Part shown: positions 18,244-27,957 of the stretch, piece by piece
Layout: every line of letters starts with the position of its first letter
How positions within the stretch are numbered: the first letter of the stretch is position 1
Source: Paraplanobispora takensis
Lineage (GTDB): Bacteria; Actinomycetota; Actinomycetes; Streptosporangiales; Streptosporangiaceae
DNA length: 64,000 bases
Assembly (NCBI RefSeq): GCF_016863195.1
Contig: NZ_BOOK01000034.1
Span: forward strand, 85,767 to 149,766
Reading direction: 5' to 3'
Made by a program: the position numbers and the translations under genes
The notes under the pieces: model-generated
What the model was told of the DNA's origin: nothing
Seen by the model: the letters and a program-made list of their open reading frames with translations, nothing else
Databases searched by the model: none

Positions 18244-20826
18244 GTGAGAGCTATCCGCAGGTTCACCGTCCGAACCGTTCTTCCTTCGGAGCTGGCCTCC
18301 CTCAGCGAGCTCGTGCACAACCTACGGTGGTCATGGCACCCCGAGACACTCGACTTGTTCTCCGAGGTCGATCCGGAGACGTGGGAGCGGGTCGGCCACG
18401 ACCCCGTGGCCCTGCTCGGCGCCGTCGAGCCCGAACGTCTCAGGGAACTGGCCGCAGACCGCCGGTTCCTGCGTCGGCTCGCCGACGCGGCAGACGACTT
18501 GCGTGAGTACATGACCGCCCCGCGCTGGTACCAGTCCCTCCCGGACGCCGCGCGGGCCATCGCCTACTTCTCGCCCGAGTACGGCATCGCGGCCGCCCTC
18601 CCGCAGTACTCCGGGGGACTGGGCATCCTCGCCGGAGACCACCTCAAGGCGGCCAGCGACCTGGGCGTGCCGGTCCTGGCGGTCGGCCTCCTCTACCGGC
18701 ACGGCTACTTCACCCAGTCCCTCTCGCCCGAGGGCTGGCAGCTGGAGCACTATCCGTCACTCGACCCGGGCGGCCTGCCGCTGACCCTCCTGAAGGAGGA
18801 GGACGGCACGCCGGTCAAGATCGCGATCGGCCTGCCCGAGCACCGCACGCTCCACGCCCAGGTGTGGGTCCTGCAGGTGGGCCGCGTCCCGCTGCTGCTG
18901 CTCGACTCCGACGTGGCGGAGAACGACCCCGCCGCCCGCGACGTCACCGACCGCCTGTACGGCGGCGGCACCGACCACCGGCTGAAGCAGGAGCTGCTGC
19001 TGGGCATCGGCGGCGTCCGGGCCATCCGCGCCTACTGCCGCATCACCGGCCACGCCGAGCCCGAGGTGTTCCACACCAACGAGGGGCACGCGGGCTTCCT
19101 CGGCCTGGAGCGCATCCGCGAGCTCACCGAGGCCCGCCTCTCCTTCGACGAGGCGCTGGAGGCGGTCCGCGCGGGGACCGTCTTCACCACCCACACGCCC
19201 GTCCCCGCGGGGATCGACCGCTTCCCCTCCGAGATGATCGCCCGCCAGTTCGGCGGCGAGAACGCCTGGCCCACCGTCCCGGTGGACCGCATCCTGGCGC
19301 TGGGCGCCGAGGAGGAGCCGGGCAAGTTCAACATGGCCGCGATGGGCATGCGGCTGGCCCAGCGGGTCAACGGCGTCTCGGAGCTGCACGGCGAGGTCAG
19401 CCGGGAGATGTTCCAGCGGCTCTGGCCGGGCTTCGACGTGGACGAGGTGCCGATCGGGTCGATCACCAACGGCGTGCACGCGCCCACCTGGGTCGGCCGC
19501 GAGATCATGGAGCTGGCCGGGCGGGAGCTGCCCTCCCTGGTGGAGAAGGCCCAGGGCTGGGAGGGCGTCAGCAAGATCTCCGACGAGGAGATCTGGAGCA
19601 TCCGCGGCAAGCTGCGCGCTCGCCTGGTCACGGCGGCGCGGGAGCGCCTGCGGCGCTCGTGGCTCGACCGCGGGGCCTCGCGGGCCGAGCTGGGCTGGAT
19701 CGACGACGCCCTCGACCCCGAGGTGCTGACCATCGGCTTCGCCCGGCGGGTGCCCTCCTACAAGCGGCTCACCCTGATGCTGAACGACCCGGTGCGCCTG
19801 CGCGGACTGCTGCTCGACCCCGACAAGCCGGTCCAGATCGTGATCGCCGGAAAGGCCCACCCCGCCGACGAGGGCGGCAAGAAGCTCATCCAGCAGATCG
19901 TGAAGTTCGCCGACCAGGAGAGCGTGCGCCACCGCATCGTCTTCCTGCCCGACTACGACATGGCGCTGGGCCAGCTCATGGTCCAGGGCTGCGACGTGTG
20001 GATGAACAACCCGCTGCGGCCCCTGGAGGCGTGCGGGACCAGCGGCATGAAGGCCGCGCTGAACGGCGGCCTCAACCTGTCGATCCGCGACGGCTGGTGG
20101 GACGAGTGGTACGACGGCACCAACGGCTGGGCCATCCCCACCGCCGACGGCGTCGCCGACCCCGACCGCCGCGACGAGCTGGAGTCCGCCGCGCTGTACG
20201 ACCTGGTCGACCACGAGGTGGCCGACCGGTTCTACGACCGCCAGGGCGACGGCCTGCCCCGCCGCTGGCTGGAGATGGTCCGCCACACGCTGACCTCCCT
20301 GGGCCCCAAGGTCCTGGCCGGCCGGATGCTCCGCGACTACGTGGTGAACCTCTACGTCCCCGCGGCGGAGTCGGCGCGCACCCTGCAGAGCGGGACCTAC
20401 GAGCAGGCCAAGACCTTCGCCTCCTGGAAGCTGCGGGTCACCCGGGCCTGGCCGGGCGTGCGGGTCGAGCACGTGGAGGCCTCAGGGCTGGGCGACACCC
20501 CCGAGGTGGGGGCCAGGCTGGAGCTGCGGACCACGATCGCCCTGGGCGAGCTGGAGTCCGGCGACGTCCAGGTCCAGGTCGCCTACGGCCGGGTCGGGGC
20601 CCATGACGAGCTGCTCTCTCCCGCCTACGCGACCCTGAGCCTGGAGAACAGGGGCGACGACGGCAGGGCCGTCTTCGGCGGCACGCTCCCGCTGGAGAGC
20701 ACCGGGGCCTTCGGCTACACCGTCCGCGTCGTCCCGCGGCACTCTCTGATGGCCTCCTCCGCGGAGCTCGGCCTGGTCGCCGTGCCCGAGGAGCCCGCCG
20801 GCATGACCAACGGCACCCTGCGCTGA
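18244..20826 (+). CDS. glgP: Alpha-glucan (glycogen/maltodextrin) phosphorylase
   Basis: An 860-residue GT35 enzyme that releases glucose-1-phosphate from alpha-1,4-glucan. I chose the GTG at 18244 (VRAIRRFTVRTVLPSELASL), since this is where the actinobacterial GlgP begins and a promoter lies just upstream; an in-frame extension to 17869 runs through the promoter region. The N-terminal DUF3417-type region (LVHNLRWSWHPET) is present. The pyridoxal phosphate Lys lies in ACGTSGMKAALNGGLNLS. Length fits the family. It faces away from glgE and supplies the degrading arm of the alpha-glucan system. Confidence 0.94.
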   Translation: MRAIRRFTVRTVLPSELASLSELVHNLRWSWHPETLDLFSEVDPETWERVGHDPVALLGAVEPERLRELAADRRFLRRLADAADDLREYMTAPRWYQSLPDAARAIAYFSPEYGIAAALPQYSGGLGILAGDHLKAASDLGVPVLAVGLLYRHGYFTQSLSPEGWQLEHYPSLDPGGLPLTLLKEEDGTPVKIAIGLPEHRTLHAQVWVLQVGRVPLLLLDSDVAENDPAARDVTDRLYGGGTDHRLKQELLLGIGGVRAIRAYCRITGHAEPEVFHTNEGHAGFLGLERIRELTEARLSFDEALEAVRAGTVFTTHTPVPAGIDRFPSEMIARQFGGENAWPTVPVDRILALGAEEEPGKFNMAAMGMRLAQRVNGVSELHGEVSREMFQRLWPGFDVDEVPIGSITNGVHAPTWVGREIMELAGRELPSLVEKAQGWEGVSKISDEEIWSIRGKLRARLVTAARERLRRSWLDRGASRAELGWIDDALDPEVLTIGFARRVPSYKRLTLMLNDPVRLRGLLLDPDKPVQIVIAGKAHPADEGGKKLIQQIVKFADQESVRHRIVFLPDYDMALGQLMVQGCDVWMNNPLRPLEACGTSGMKAALNGGLNLSIRDGWWDEWYDGTNGWAIPTADGVADPDRRDELESAALYDLVDHEVADRFYDRQGDGLPRRWLEMVRHTLTSLGPKVLAGRMLRDYVVNLYVPAAESARTLQSGTYEQAKTFASWKLRVTRAWPGVRVEHVEASGLGDTPEVGARLELRTTIALGELESGDVQVQVAYGRVGAHDELLSPAYATLSLENRGDDGRAVFGGTLPLESTGAFGYTVRVVPRHSLMASSAELGLVAVPEEPAGMTNGTLR

Positions 20827-20889
20827 CCGGGTCGCGGGCGACCCGCCCGCGCGGGGACAGGAACGACCGGCCGTCGTGAGGGCCGGTGC

Positions 20890-20932
20890 GGACCGGGTTC
20901 CGGGGGATCTGCGTCCCCCCGGAGCCCGGTCC
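20890..20932. terminator. Bidirectional terminator between glgP and the amidase gene
   Basis: Arms GGACCGGG and CCCGGTCC, an internal mismatch, then an inner C/G helix with one bulge and a 6-nt loop. It lies between two convergent 3' ends. Confidence 0.65.
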
Positions 20933-20963
20933 GTCCCATGAGGCCGTTCCATCAGACCGGGAC

Positions 20964-22961
20964 TCACGAGGCCGAGACGACCACGTCGTCCGCCCTGACG
21001 AACATGACCCGGTGGCCGAACTGGATCTGGTAGTACCGCAGCTCGCCGCGGACCACGACGTGCTGCGAGGCGTCGAAGGTCACCGCCCGGTAGTACTCCC
21101 CCCGGGCGGCGAGCCCCAGGGCGTACTTCTCGCCGGCCGAGAACGTGTACTGCAACGGCGTGATCGCCTGCACCGGCACGCCCTCCGGATAGGCCGCGGG
21201 CTCGGGGTAGGCCCTGCCGTACACCGGGACGGTCGCCAGACCCGTCCTGGGGGTGACCACCGGGCCGCGCGCGGGGACGGCCGTCGGCCGGTCGGCGGGG
21301 TTGTGGAACCAGGCCTTCTGGCCGAGGTACCAGATCGCCGTCCAGTCCCCCCGCCGCTCGGCGACCGCGTAGCGCTGGCCGGTGGCGGCGCGGGCGCTGT
21401 GGTCGTAGACGCTGTAGAGCGACTCCCCGCTCGGGTGTTTGCCGATGTCCCTGACGAGCGGGGCGTCCTCGCGCGGCTCGGTGCGCAGCCAGACCGACGA
21501 CGAGCCGTGCGGGGGGCACGCCGCCTGCGGGGCGGCCGGGTCGCAGCCGGAGTAGTACGGCCGGTGCGCATCGTAGTCCGGCAGGATCATCACCGATCCG
21601 GCGTCCGGGCCGCCCCGGCCGTGCAGCGGCCTGCCGAGCAGCTCGAAGTAGCGCGCCCAGTCCCAGTAGGGCCCGGGGTCCTCGTGCATGCCGCGCACCG
21701 TGCCCGGCAGGGTGCCCGGCACGTTGTCGTGGCCGATGACGTGCGCGCGGTCCAGCGGGACGCCGTGCCGCAGGGCGAGATAGCGCACCAGCCTGGCCGA
21801 GGCGCGGTACATCGCCTCGGTGTACCAGGCGCCGCCCCGGCCCAGGAAACCCTCGTGCTCCAGGCCGATCGCCTTGGCGTTGACGTACCAGTTGCCCGCG
21901 TGCCACCCGACGTCCTCGGTCCTGATGTGCTGGGCGATGTGGCCGTCGGCGGACCGCAGGGAGTAGTGCCAGCTGGCGGGGCGCGCCGGGTCGAGCACCA
22001 GGTTCACCGAAGGCTGGAAGTAGCCCTCCATGTCGTGGATGACGATGTATTCGACCTTCTGGTTGCGGGGCCGGTCCGACAGGTCGTGGTTGCCGTAGTC
22101 GCCCTCGCCCAGGTCGGCGTACGGCGCGGGGATCCACTCGCACGAGACGGTGACCGGGCACTCGGCGCCGTCGCGGCGCGGCGGGCGCAGCCCCAGTCTC
22201 TCCAGCCGGCGGACGACCTTCTTCAGGCCGGGCACCGCCTTCAGGGTGACCTTCTGCCCGTCGTCGGTGACCCGCTCGGCGCCCTCCCGGATCACGGCGT
22301 AGACCTCGTCGGCGAAGACCCCGGCGGCCTCGGCCTCGGCGGCGCCCGAGTAGCGGGCCACCGCGCCGTACCACTCGGCGGGGTCGCCGCCGAGAGGGGC
22401 GCCGAGCCGCCGCTGGTGGTCGGCCAGCAGGGCCGCCCCGCCCCGGATGTTGACGGCGGGATCGGTGCGCAGCGCCTGACGGCTCGCGCCGGTGAGCTCG
22501 GCGGCCCGCTCCAGCGTCCTGAGCGGGGCGGGGACCTCGGCGGGCGGCTCCGGCACGGTCTTCCGGGCCGGGCCGGGACGGCTCTCGTCGCCGCGGGGAT
22601 CCTCCTCGCCGTCGTGGTGACCGGTCGCCCGGCCCGCCGACTCCGCGGCCAGGGCGGCGGCGTCGGTGAGGTGCATCGGGCCGAACCCGGCGGAGTTGCT
22701 CGGCAGGCCCGCGTTGGCGTCCCAGCGCGACTGCAGGTAGGACACGCCGAGCAGGACACTCTCCGGCACGCCGTACTCCCCGGCCGCCTCGGCGAAGGCG
22801 GCCTGCCGCTCGCCGGGATCCACCCGTGTGCCGGGCGCCCCCGCGACGCGGCCGTGCGTGGTGGGATGCCACGCGCGGGCCTGGGCCGACGGGGCCGCGA
22901 GGAGACCGCAGGCGGCCACGATGAGCGCGGCCGAGACCCGGAACGGCGCCGATCGTCGCAT
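20964..22961 (-). CDS. Secreted N-acetylmuramoyl-L-alanine amidase with lysozyme-like N-terminal domain
   Basis: A 665-residue exported cell-wall hydrolase. The ATG at 22961 has GAGGAG 5 nt upstream; residues 1-28 are a signal peptide. Residues about 50-110 look like a soluble-lytic-transglycosylase fold (GVPESVLLGVSYLQSRWDAN, SAGFGPMHLTD), but Gln77 replaces the catalytic Glu expected before SRW, so this part may only bind glycan. The Amidase_2 domain (about 310-450) has the zinc ligands His in VIHDMEG, His in VIGHDN and a following Asp in EDPGPYWDW, plus GLEHEGF. The C-terminal half contains SH3-like repeats. It probably cleaves peptidoglycan stem peptides outside the cell. Confidence 0.82.
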   Translation of the reverse strand: MRRSAPFRVSAALIVAACGLLAAPSAQARAWHPTTHGRVAGAPGTRVDPGERQAAFAEAAGEYGVPESVLLGVSYLQSRWDANAGLPSNSAGFGPMHLTDAAALAAESAGRATGHHDGEEDPRGDESRPGPARKTVPEPPAEVPAPLRTLERAAELTGASRQALRTDPAVNIRGGAALLADHQRRLGAPLGGDPAEWYGAVARYSGAAEAEAAGVFADEVYAVIREGAERVTDDGQKVTLKAVPGLKKVVRRLERLGLRPPRRDGAECPVTVSCEWIPAPYADLGEGDYGNHDLSDRPRNQKVEYIVIHDMEGYFQPSVNLVLDPARPASWHYSLRSADGHIAQHIRTEDVGWHAGNWYVNAKAIGLEHEGFLGRGGAWYTEAMYRASARLVRYLALRHGVPLDRAHVIGHDNVPGTLPGTVRGMHEDPGPYWDWARYFELLGRPLHGRGGPDAGSVMILPDYDAHRPYYSGCDPAAPQAACPPHGSSSVWLRTEPREDAPLVRDIGKHPSGESLYSVYDHSARAATGQRYAVAERRGDWTAIWYLGQKAWFHNPADRPTAVPARGPVVTPRTGLATVPVYGRAYPEPAAYPEGVPVQAITPLQYTFSAGEKYALGLAARGEYYRAVTFDASQHVVVRGELRYYQIQFGHRVMFVRADDVVVSAS

Positions 22962-23148
22962 GGACGCTCCTCGACTGGGGGACCCGTCCCCGCCAGCGTG
23001 CGAAGTGGAGATCGGCCTGTCAATGACTTTCTTCATATTTGTCGACGACCAGGAAAGAAATCTTCATCAGTGATCACGGGGACGGCCGGTGTAGGAAGAT
23101 TCCCCGCTTGAGTGGTCAATCCGCCGCATTCGAGGGAGACTCCGACAT

Positions 23149-23706
23149 GTGACGATTGAACGTGTTCAACCAACCCGGGTCGCCGGCAGGACGCTCCTGG
23201 CGGGCGTGCTGGGCGGCGCCGTGGCCGGGGCGGTCACCGTCGTGTTCAGCCTCGTAGCCCTGCTCGTCATCGAAGCCGTCGCCCCCGGGCCCGATCCGGC
23301 GGCCGGCACCGGCTACGTCCGCGACGCCGACCCGGGCGCGGACGACGGCGGTGCCGCGGGCGCCGTGATCACGGGCGTCGCCGGTCTCGTGCAGCTGGGG
23401 GCGCTGGGCGGAGTCATCGGGCTGGTGGTGGGATTCGTCGTGGCGCTGCCCGTCGCGCCAGCCATCGCGCTCGCGGCCCCGTGGCTGGCCCCACGGCCCG
23501 CATGGGCGCGGCTGGTGTGCGCCTGCGCGTTCGCGGCCGCCGTCGCCGCGTTCGAAGCGCTGGTCATCCTGGTGAGCGGCGGCGGGGAGTCCTCTCCCTT
23601 CGGCGACTCTCTGATCATGGGACCTCCGCTGGTGGTCGCGGCGATCGTCGGCTGCAGGTACGGCCCGGCCCTGGTCGCCGGGGCGGGGCCGGAGGAGCCG
23701 CGCTGA
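23149..23706 (+). CDS. Small integral membrane protein of unknown function
   Basis: A 185-residue protein beginning with GTG. Hydrophobicity gives about four transmembrane segments: residues 17-45, 70-95, 96-115 and 120-145, with a Gly-rich loop and a final weak segment. Codon use matches the genome, so the reading frame is credible. I recognise no motif. It stands between the amidase (divergent) and the debranching-type gene, with no clear functional link. Confidence 0.6.
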   Translation: MTIERVQPTRVAGRTLLAGVLGGAVAGAVTVVFSLVALLVIEAVAPGPDPAAGTGYVRDADPGADDGGAAGAVITGVAGLVQLGALGGVIGLVVGFVVALPVAPAIALAAPWLAPRPAWARLVCACAFAAAVAAFEALVILVSGGGESSPFGDSLIMGPPLVVAAIVGCRYGPALVAGAGPEEPR

Positions 23707-23813
23707 CTCGGGGGGATCCGCTCTGACGAGGTGAAACACTCCGATTCTTCGTTGTTTCCCGGCATATGGGGGGAAAGGAGGGAGAGGCGGAACTCACATC
23801 TCGGGGGAGAGCA

Positions 23814-25925
23814 GTGAACGCATGGACGTTCGAGAGTCAGCCCGGCGCACTCGGTGACAACGCGGTCACCCTGGTGGAGGGGGGATCCTTCTGCGTGTGC
23901 GCCGGCGGCGGCGACATCGTGCCGGGCGGGGCCCAGGGGGTCTACCACGCCGACACCCGCCTGCTGTCGCGCTGGGAGCTGCGGGTGGACGACGCCCCCG
24001 TCGAACCGCTCAGGGTGGTCGCCGCGGAGCCGTACCACGCGACCTTCCTCGGCCGGAGCGCGCCGCGGCCCGACCAGGTGGAGAGCACCATGCTGGTGAT
24101 CAGGGACCGGTACGTCGGCGGCGGCCTGCGTGAGGACCTGACCCTGCGCAACCTGTCCGACGAGGCCGCGGGCTGCGTGGTCACCCTGCACGTCGCCTCG
24201 GACATGGCGGACCTGTTCGAGGTGAAGGCCGGACGGGTGCACCACGTGTCGGCCGTGGAGGTGACGCCGGATCCGTCGGGACTGCGGGTCATGGCCTCCG
24301 GGCGCTCACGCGGGGCCCGGGTCGTGGCGGAACCCGCGCCGGCGGCCGTGCCGGGCCTGCTGACCTTCCGGGCGCTGGTGCCCGCGCGCGGCGAGTGGGT
24401 CGTCACCCTGCAGGTCAACCCGATCCTGGAGGGGGAGGAGTCGCCCGCGTGGTTCTCCACCCACCATCCGCTGGAACACGCCGAGCCGGCCCGGCGCCGG
24501 GCCGACTGGGAGCGGCTCAGCCCGGTCGTCACCACCTCCAACCGCGTCCTCGGCCAGGTCCTGCGCCAGTCGAGGGAGGATCTCGGCTCCCTGCGGCTCT
24601 TCGAGGAGGAAAATCCCGACGAGCCGCCGTCGATCGCCGCGGGCGCGCCGTGGTTCATGACGCTGTTCGGCCGCGACTCGCTGCTGACCTCGTGGATGGC
24701 GCTCCCGCTGGACCAGTCCCTGGCCCTGGGGACCCTGCGCCGCCTGGCCCGGCTGCAGGGCAGGACCGACGATCCGCTCACCGAGGAGGAGCCCGGCAAG
24801 ATCCTGCACGAGATCCGCTACGGGGCGCACACCGGGGCCTCGCCGTTCGCCAGCCAGGCCTACTACGGCTCGGTGGACTCCACCCCGCTGTTCGTGATGC
24901 TGATGGGCGAGCTGCGCCGCTGGGGCCTGCACGGGAGCACGGTCGAGGAGCTCATGCCGCACGTCGACGCCGCCCTCGACTGGATCACCAGGTCCGCCGA
25001 CCCCTTCCTGTCCTACCGCCGCAAGACCGACCAGGGCCTGATCAACCAGGGCTGGAAGGACTCCTTCGACGGGATCAACTTCGCCGACGGCACCCTGGCC
25101 CGCCCGCCCATCGCCCTGGCCGAGGTGCAGGGCTACGTCTACGCCGCCTACATCGCGCGCTCCCACTTCGCCCACGAGTTCGGCGACCTGGCCGGGGAGG
25201 AGCGCTGGGCCTCCCGCGCGGCGCGGATCCGCGAGGCGTTCAACGAGCGGTTCTGGCTGCCCGACCGCGGCTACTACGCCATGGCCCTGGACGGCGGGGG
25301 GCGCGCCGTCGACGGGCTGGGCTCCAACATGGGTCACTGCCTGTGGACGGGCATCGTGGACGAGGACAAGGCGGCCTCGGTGGCCGAGCATCTGATGTCC
25401 CCGGCGATGTTCACCGGGTACGGCGTGCGCACCCTGGCCTCCACCATGGGCGCCTACAACCCGATGAGCTACCACAACGGCTCGATCTGGCCGCACGACA
25501 ACGCCCTGGTCGCGGCCGGTCTGATGCGCTACGGCTTCGCGGAGGGGGCCAGGCGGATCACGTTCGGCCTGCTGGACGCGGCCGAGGCCTTCGGCTGGCG
25601 GCTGCCGGAGCTGTTCTGCGGGTTCGACCGGTCGGAGTTCTCCGTGCCGGTGCCGTACCCCACCTCCTGCTCCCCGCAGGCGTGGGCGGCCGCGGCCCCC
25701 ATCCAGCTGGTGCGGACCCTGCTCCGGCTGGACCCCTGGGCGCCGCACGACCAGGTGTGGCTGGACCCCGTGGGGCTGAAGAACCTGCGGATCTCGGGGC
25801 TGCAGATCGCCGGGTCCGCGGTCACGATCACCGTCGGCGACGAGGGCGTGTCCGTCGCGGGGCTCCCGGAGGGAGTGACGCTCTTCAACCAGCCGCGCAG
25901 TCCGGTGACCGCCGCTCTGCGGTAG
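23814..25925 (+). CDS. Amylo-alpha-1,6-glucosidase-like glycogen debranching protein
   Basis: A 703-residue protein with an N-terminal glycogen debranching domain (VLVEGGSFCV-like start, GVYHADTRLLSRWELRVD) and a C-terminal (alpha/alpha)6 glycosidase domain. Hallmarks are INQGWKDSFDGINFADG, EVQGYVYAAY, YGVRTLASTMGAYNPMSYHNGSIWPHDN and FCGFDRSE. The GTG at 23814 follows a GGGGGAGA site; an ATG 16 codons upstream is possible. Proteins of this type are annotated as amylo-alpha-1,6-glucosidase, though some have other oligosaccharide substrates. Its neighbours (GT4 protein downstream, glgP/glgE upstream) favour alpha-glucan metabolism. Confidence 0.85.
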   Translation: MNAWTFESQPGALGDNAVTLVEGGSFCVCAGGGDIVPGGAQGVYHADTRLLSRWELRVDDAPVEPLRVVAAEPYHATFLGRSAPRPDQVESTMLVIRDRYVGGGLREDLTLRNLSDEAAGCVVTLHVASDMADLFEVKAGRVHHVSAVEVTPDPSGLRVMASGRSRGARVVAEPAPAAVPGLLTFRALVPARGEWVVTLQVNPILEGEESPAWFSTHHPLEHAEPARRRADWERLSPVVTTSNRVLGQVLRQSREDLGSLRLFEEENPDEPPSIAAGAPWFMTLFGRDSLLTSWMALPLDQSLALGTLRRLARLQGRTDDPLTEEEPGKILHEIRYGAHTGASPFASQAYYGSVDSTPLFVMLMGELRRWGLHGSTVEELMPHVDAALDWITRSADPFLSYRRKTDQGLINQGWKDSFDGINFADGTLARPPIALAEVQGYVYAAYIARSHFAHEFGDLAGEERWASRAARIREAFNERFWLPDRGYYAMALDGGGRAVDGLGSNMGHCLWTGIVDEDKAASVAEHLMSPAMFTGYGVRTLASTMGAYNPMSYHNGSIWPHDNALVAAGLMRYGFAEGARRITFGLLDAAEAFGWRLPELFCGFDRSEFSVPVPYPTSCSPQAWAAAAPIQLVRTLLRLDPWAPHDQVWLDPVGLKNLRISGLQIAGSAVTITVGDEGVSVAGLPEGVTLFNQPRSPVTAALR

Positions 25926-25982
25926 GTCCCCGGCGTCCGACGACCGCCGCCGGCGCGGGCCGGCTCCACAGACGAGGCCGAC

Positions 25983-27089
25983 ATGCTTTCTGCGAACGAC
26001 GAGGTGCCGCGACGGACCGGGGGGATGCGCATCCTCATGATCGCTCCCCCCTGGTACGAGATACCGCCCGGAGGCTACGGGGGGATCGAGGCGATGCTGG
26101 CCGCGCTGATCGGCGGGCTGTCCCGGCGCGGGCACGAGGTCGTCCTGGTCGGCGCGGGCAGGCCGGGCACGCCCGCGCGCTTCCTGCCCACCTACGACCT
26201 GGCGCCGTCCGAGCGGATCGGCCAGGCGATGCCCGAGCTGCTGCACGCGGCGAAGGCCCGCCGCATGACCGCGGAGCTGGAGGTCGACATCGTCCACGAC
26301 CACTCCATGGCCGGACCGCTGACCGCGGCCGTCCGCTCCGCGCCGACCCTGGTCACCTGCCACGGCGAGGTGGAGGGCGAGCTCGCGGAGTATTACCGCG
26401 CGATCGGCGGGGACCTGTCGCTGGTGGCCATCTCCGGCGCCCAGCGGCGGGCCGTACGCGATCTGAACTGGGTGGGGACGGTCCACAACGCCGTCGAGAC
26501 GGGGTCCTTCCCGTTCCGGGCGGACAAGGAGGACTGGGTCCTGTGGCTGGGCCGCTTCAGCCACACCAAGGGCGCGCACACGGCCATCGACGTGGCCCGG
26601 GCGGCCGGGCGGCCGATCCTGCTGGCGGGCAAGCTCGTCGAGCAGAACGAGAAGGACTACTTCGACGAGTACGTCAGGCCGCGCCTCGGACCGGGGGTGG
26701 AGTACGTCGGCCAGGCCGACGACACCCGCAAGCGGGAACTGCTGGCCGCCGCGAGCTGCCTGCTGTTCCCGATCACCTGGGACGAGCCCTTCGGGATGGT
26801 CATGATCGAGGCGATGGCCTGCGGGACCCCGGTGGTCGCGCTGGACCGCGGCGCCGTTCCCGAGGTGGTCGTGGACGGGCTCACCGGGTTCGTCCGGGCC
26901 GAGGAGGACGAGCTGCCCGCCGCCGTCGACGCCGTCGCCACGCTGGACCCGCACGTCTGCCGGTCCCACGTCTGGCGGAAGTTCGACGTCGAGGTCATGA
27001 CCGGGGGCTACGAGCGGATCTACCACCGGGTGGCCGCCGGGCGGGACCTGAGGCTGCCCGCCGCGGCCGACGGCCTTATGTTGGGGTGA
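25983..27089 (+). CDS. Family 4 glycosyltransferase (GT-B fold)
   Basis: A 368-residue retaining glycosyltransferase. The N-terminal MRILMIAPPWYEIPPGGYGGIE and C-terminal EPFGMVMIEAMACGTPVVALDRGAVPEVV (with the E-x7-E donor-binding motif) define GT4. Middle motif VLWLGRFSHTKGAHTAIDVARAAGRPILLAGK also fits. The ATG at 25983 has GAGG upstream; a second ATG (26025) begins the conserved part but has no room for a ribosome site. Lies 57 bp after the debranching-type gene, probably in the same operon. Acceptor and donor are unknown. Confidence 0.88.
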   Translation: MLSANDEVPRRTGGMRILMIAPPWYEIPPGGYGGIEAMLAALIGGLSRRGHEVVLVGAGRPGTPARFLPTYDLAPSERIGQAMPELLHAAKARRMTAELEVDIVHDHSMAGPLTAAVRSAPTLVTCHGEVEGELAEYYRAIGGDLSLVAISGAQRRAVRDLNWVGTVHNAVETGSFPFRADKEDWVLWLGRFSHTKGAHTAIDVARAAGRPILLAGKLVEQNEKDYFDEYVRPRLGPGVEYVGQADDTRKRELLAAASCLLFPITWDEPFGMVMIEAMACGTPVVALDRGAVPEVVVDGLTGFVRAEEDELPAAVDAVATLDPHVCRSHVWRKFDVEVMTGGYERIYHRVAAGRDLRLPAAADGLMLG

Positions 27090-27141
27090 GGAGTTCCCGG
27101 GTTTCTCGGCGCCCTCGGGCGCCCGCGCTGGAAGGACGGCC

Positions 27142-27915
27142 ATGGGTGAGTTCGTGCGAGTCGAGACCGCCGACGGAGTGGCGACGATCAGGCTCGACCG
27201 GCCGAAGATGAACGCGCTCAACGGCCGGGTCCAGCGGGAGATCGGCGAGTGCGCCCGGCAGGTGGACGCCGACCCGGCCGTGCACGCCGTGGTGGTCTAC
27301 GGCGGCGAGCGGGTCTTCGCCGCGGGCGCCGACATCAAGGAGATGGCCGAGATGTCCTACGCGGAGATGTCGGCGCACTCCTCCACGCTCCAGGACTGCT
27401 TCACCGCCGTGGCGGAGATCGGCAAGCCGGTCATCGCGGCGATCACCGGATACGCCCTCGGCGGCGGGTGCGAGCTGGCCCTGTGCGCCGACATCCGGAT
27501 CGCCGGGGAGTCGGCCAAGCTGGGCCAGCCGGAGATCCTGCTGGGGATCATCCCCGGGGCCGGCGGAACCCAGCGCCTGCCCCGGCTGGTCGGCCCCGCC
27601 AGGGCCAAGGACCTGATCTTCACCGGCCGGCACGTCGGCGCGGCCGAGGCGCTGCAGATCGGGCTGGTGGACCGGGTGGTGCCCGACGCCGACGTCTACA
27701 GCGAGGCCCTCGCCTACGCCGCGAGGTTCGTCGGCGGCCCGTCGCTGGCCCTGCGCGCCGCCAAGCGGGCGGTCGACCACGGCCTGGAGGCCGATCTGGA
27801 CACCGGCCTGGAGATCGAGCGCCTGCAGTTCTCGGGGCTGTTCGCCACCGACGACGCCAAGACCGGCATGCGCGCCTTCGCGGAGAAGTCACAGGCGAAG
27901 TTCACCGGCCGCTGA
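27142..27915 (+). CDS. Enoyl-CoA hydratase/isomerase family protein
   Basis: A 257-residue crotonase-fold enzyme hydrating trans-2-enoyl-CoA in fatty-acid beta-oxidation. Oxyanion-hole motifs FAAGADIKEM and YALGGGCELAL are present, as are both catalytic Glu positions (GGGCELAL and GQPEILLGIIPGAGGTQRLPR). Complete length. A GGAAGGA site precedes the ATG. It follows the GT4 gene at 52 bp; a functional link is not evident. Confidence 0.93.
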   Translation: MGEFVRVETADGVATIRLDRPKMNALNGRVQREIGECARQVDADPAVHAVVVYGGERVFAAGADIKEMAEMSYAEMSAHSSTLQDCFTAVAEIGKPVIAAITGYALGGGCELALCADIRIAGESAKLGQPEILLGIIPGAGGTQRLPRLVGPARAKDLIFTGRHVGAAEALQIGLVDRVVPDADVYSEALAYAARFVGGPSLALRAAKRAVDHGLEADLDTGLEIERLQFSGLFATDDAKTGMRAFAEKSQAKFTGR

Positions 27916-27957
27916 TCTGTCCTGGTAGATCATGGTTTACCGGTATCGTGCCAGATT

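Noticed and set aside
17869..20826. GlgP with a 125-residue N-terminal extension
   Set aside because: The extension overlaps the promoter region and has no similarity to the family; GTG 18244 begins at the conserved N-terminus.
24306..27221. Long minus-strand frame opposite the debranching and GT4 genes
   Set aside because: Gly/Arg/Pro/His-rich composition typical of antisense frames; both plus-strand genes have clear motifs.
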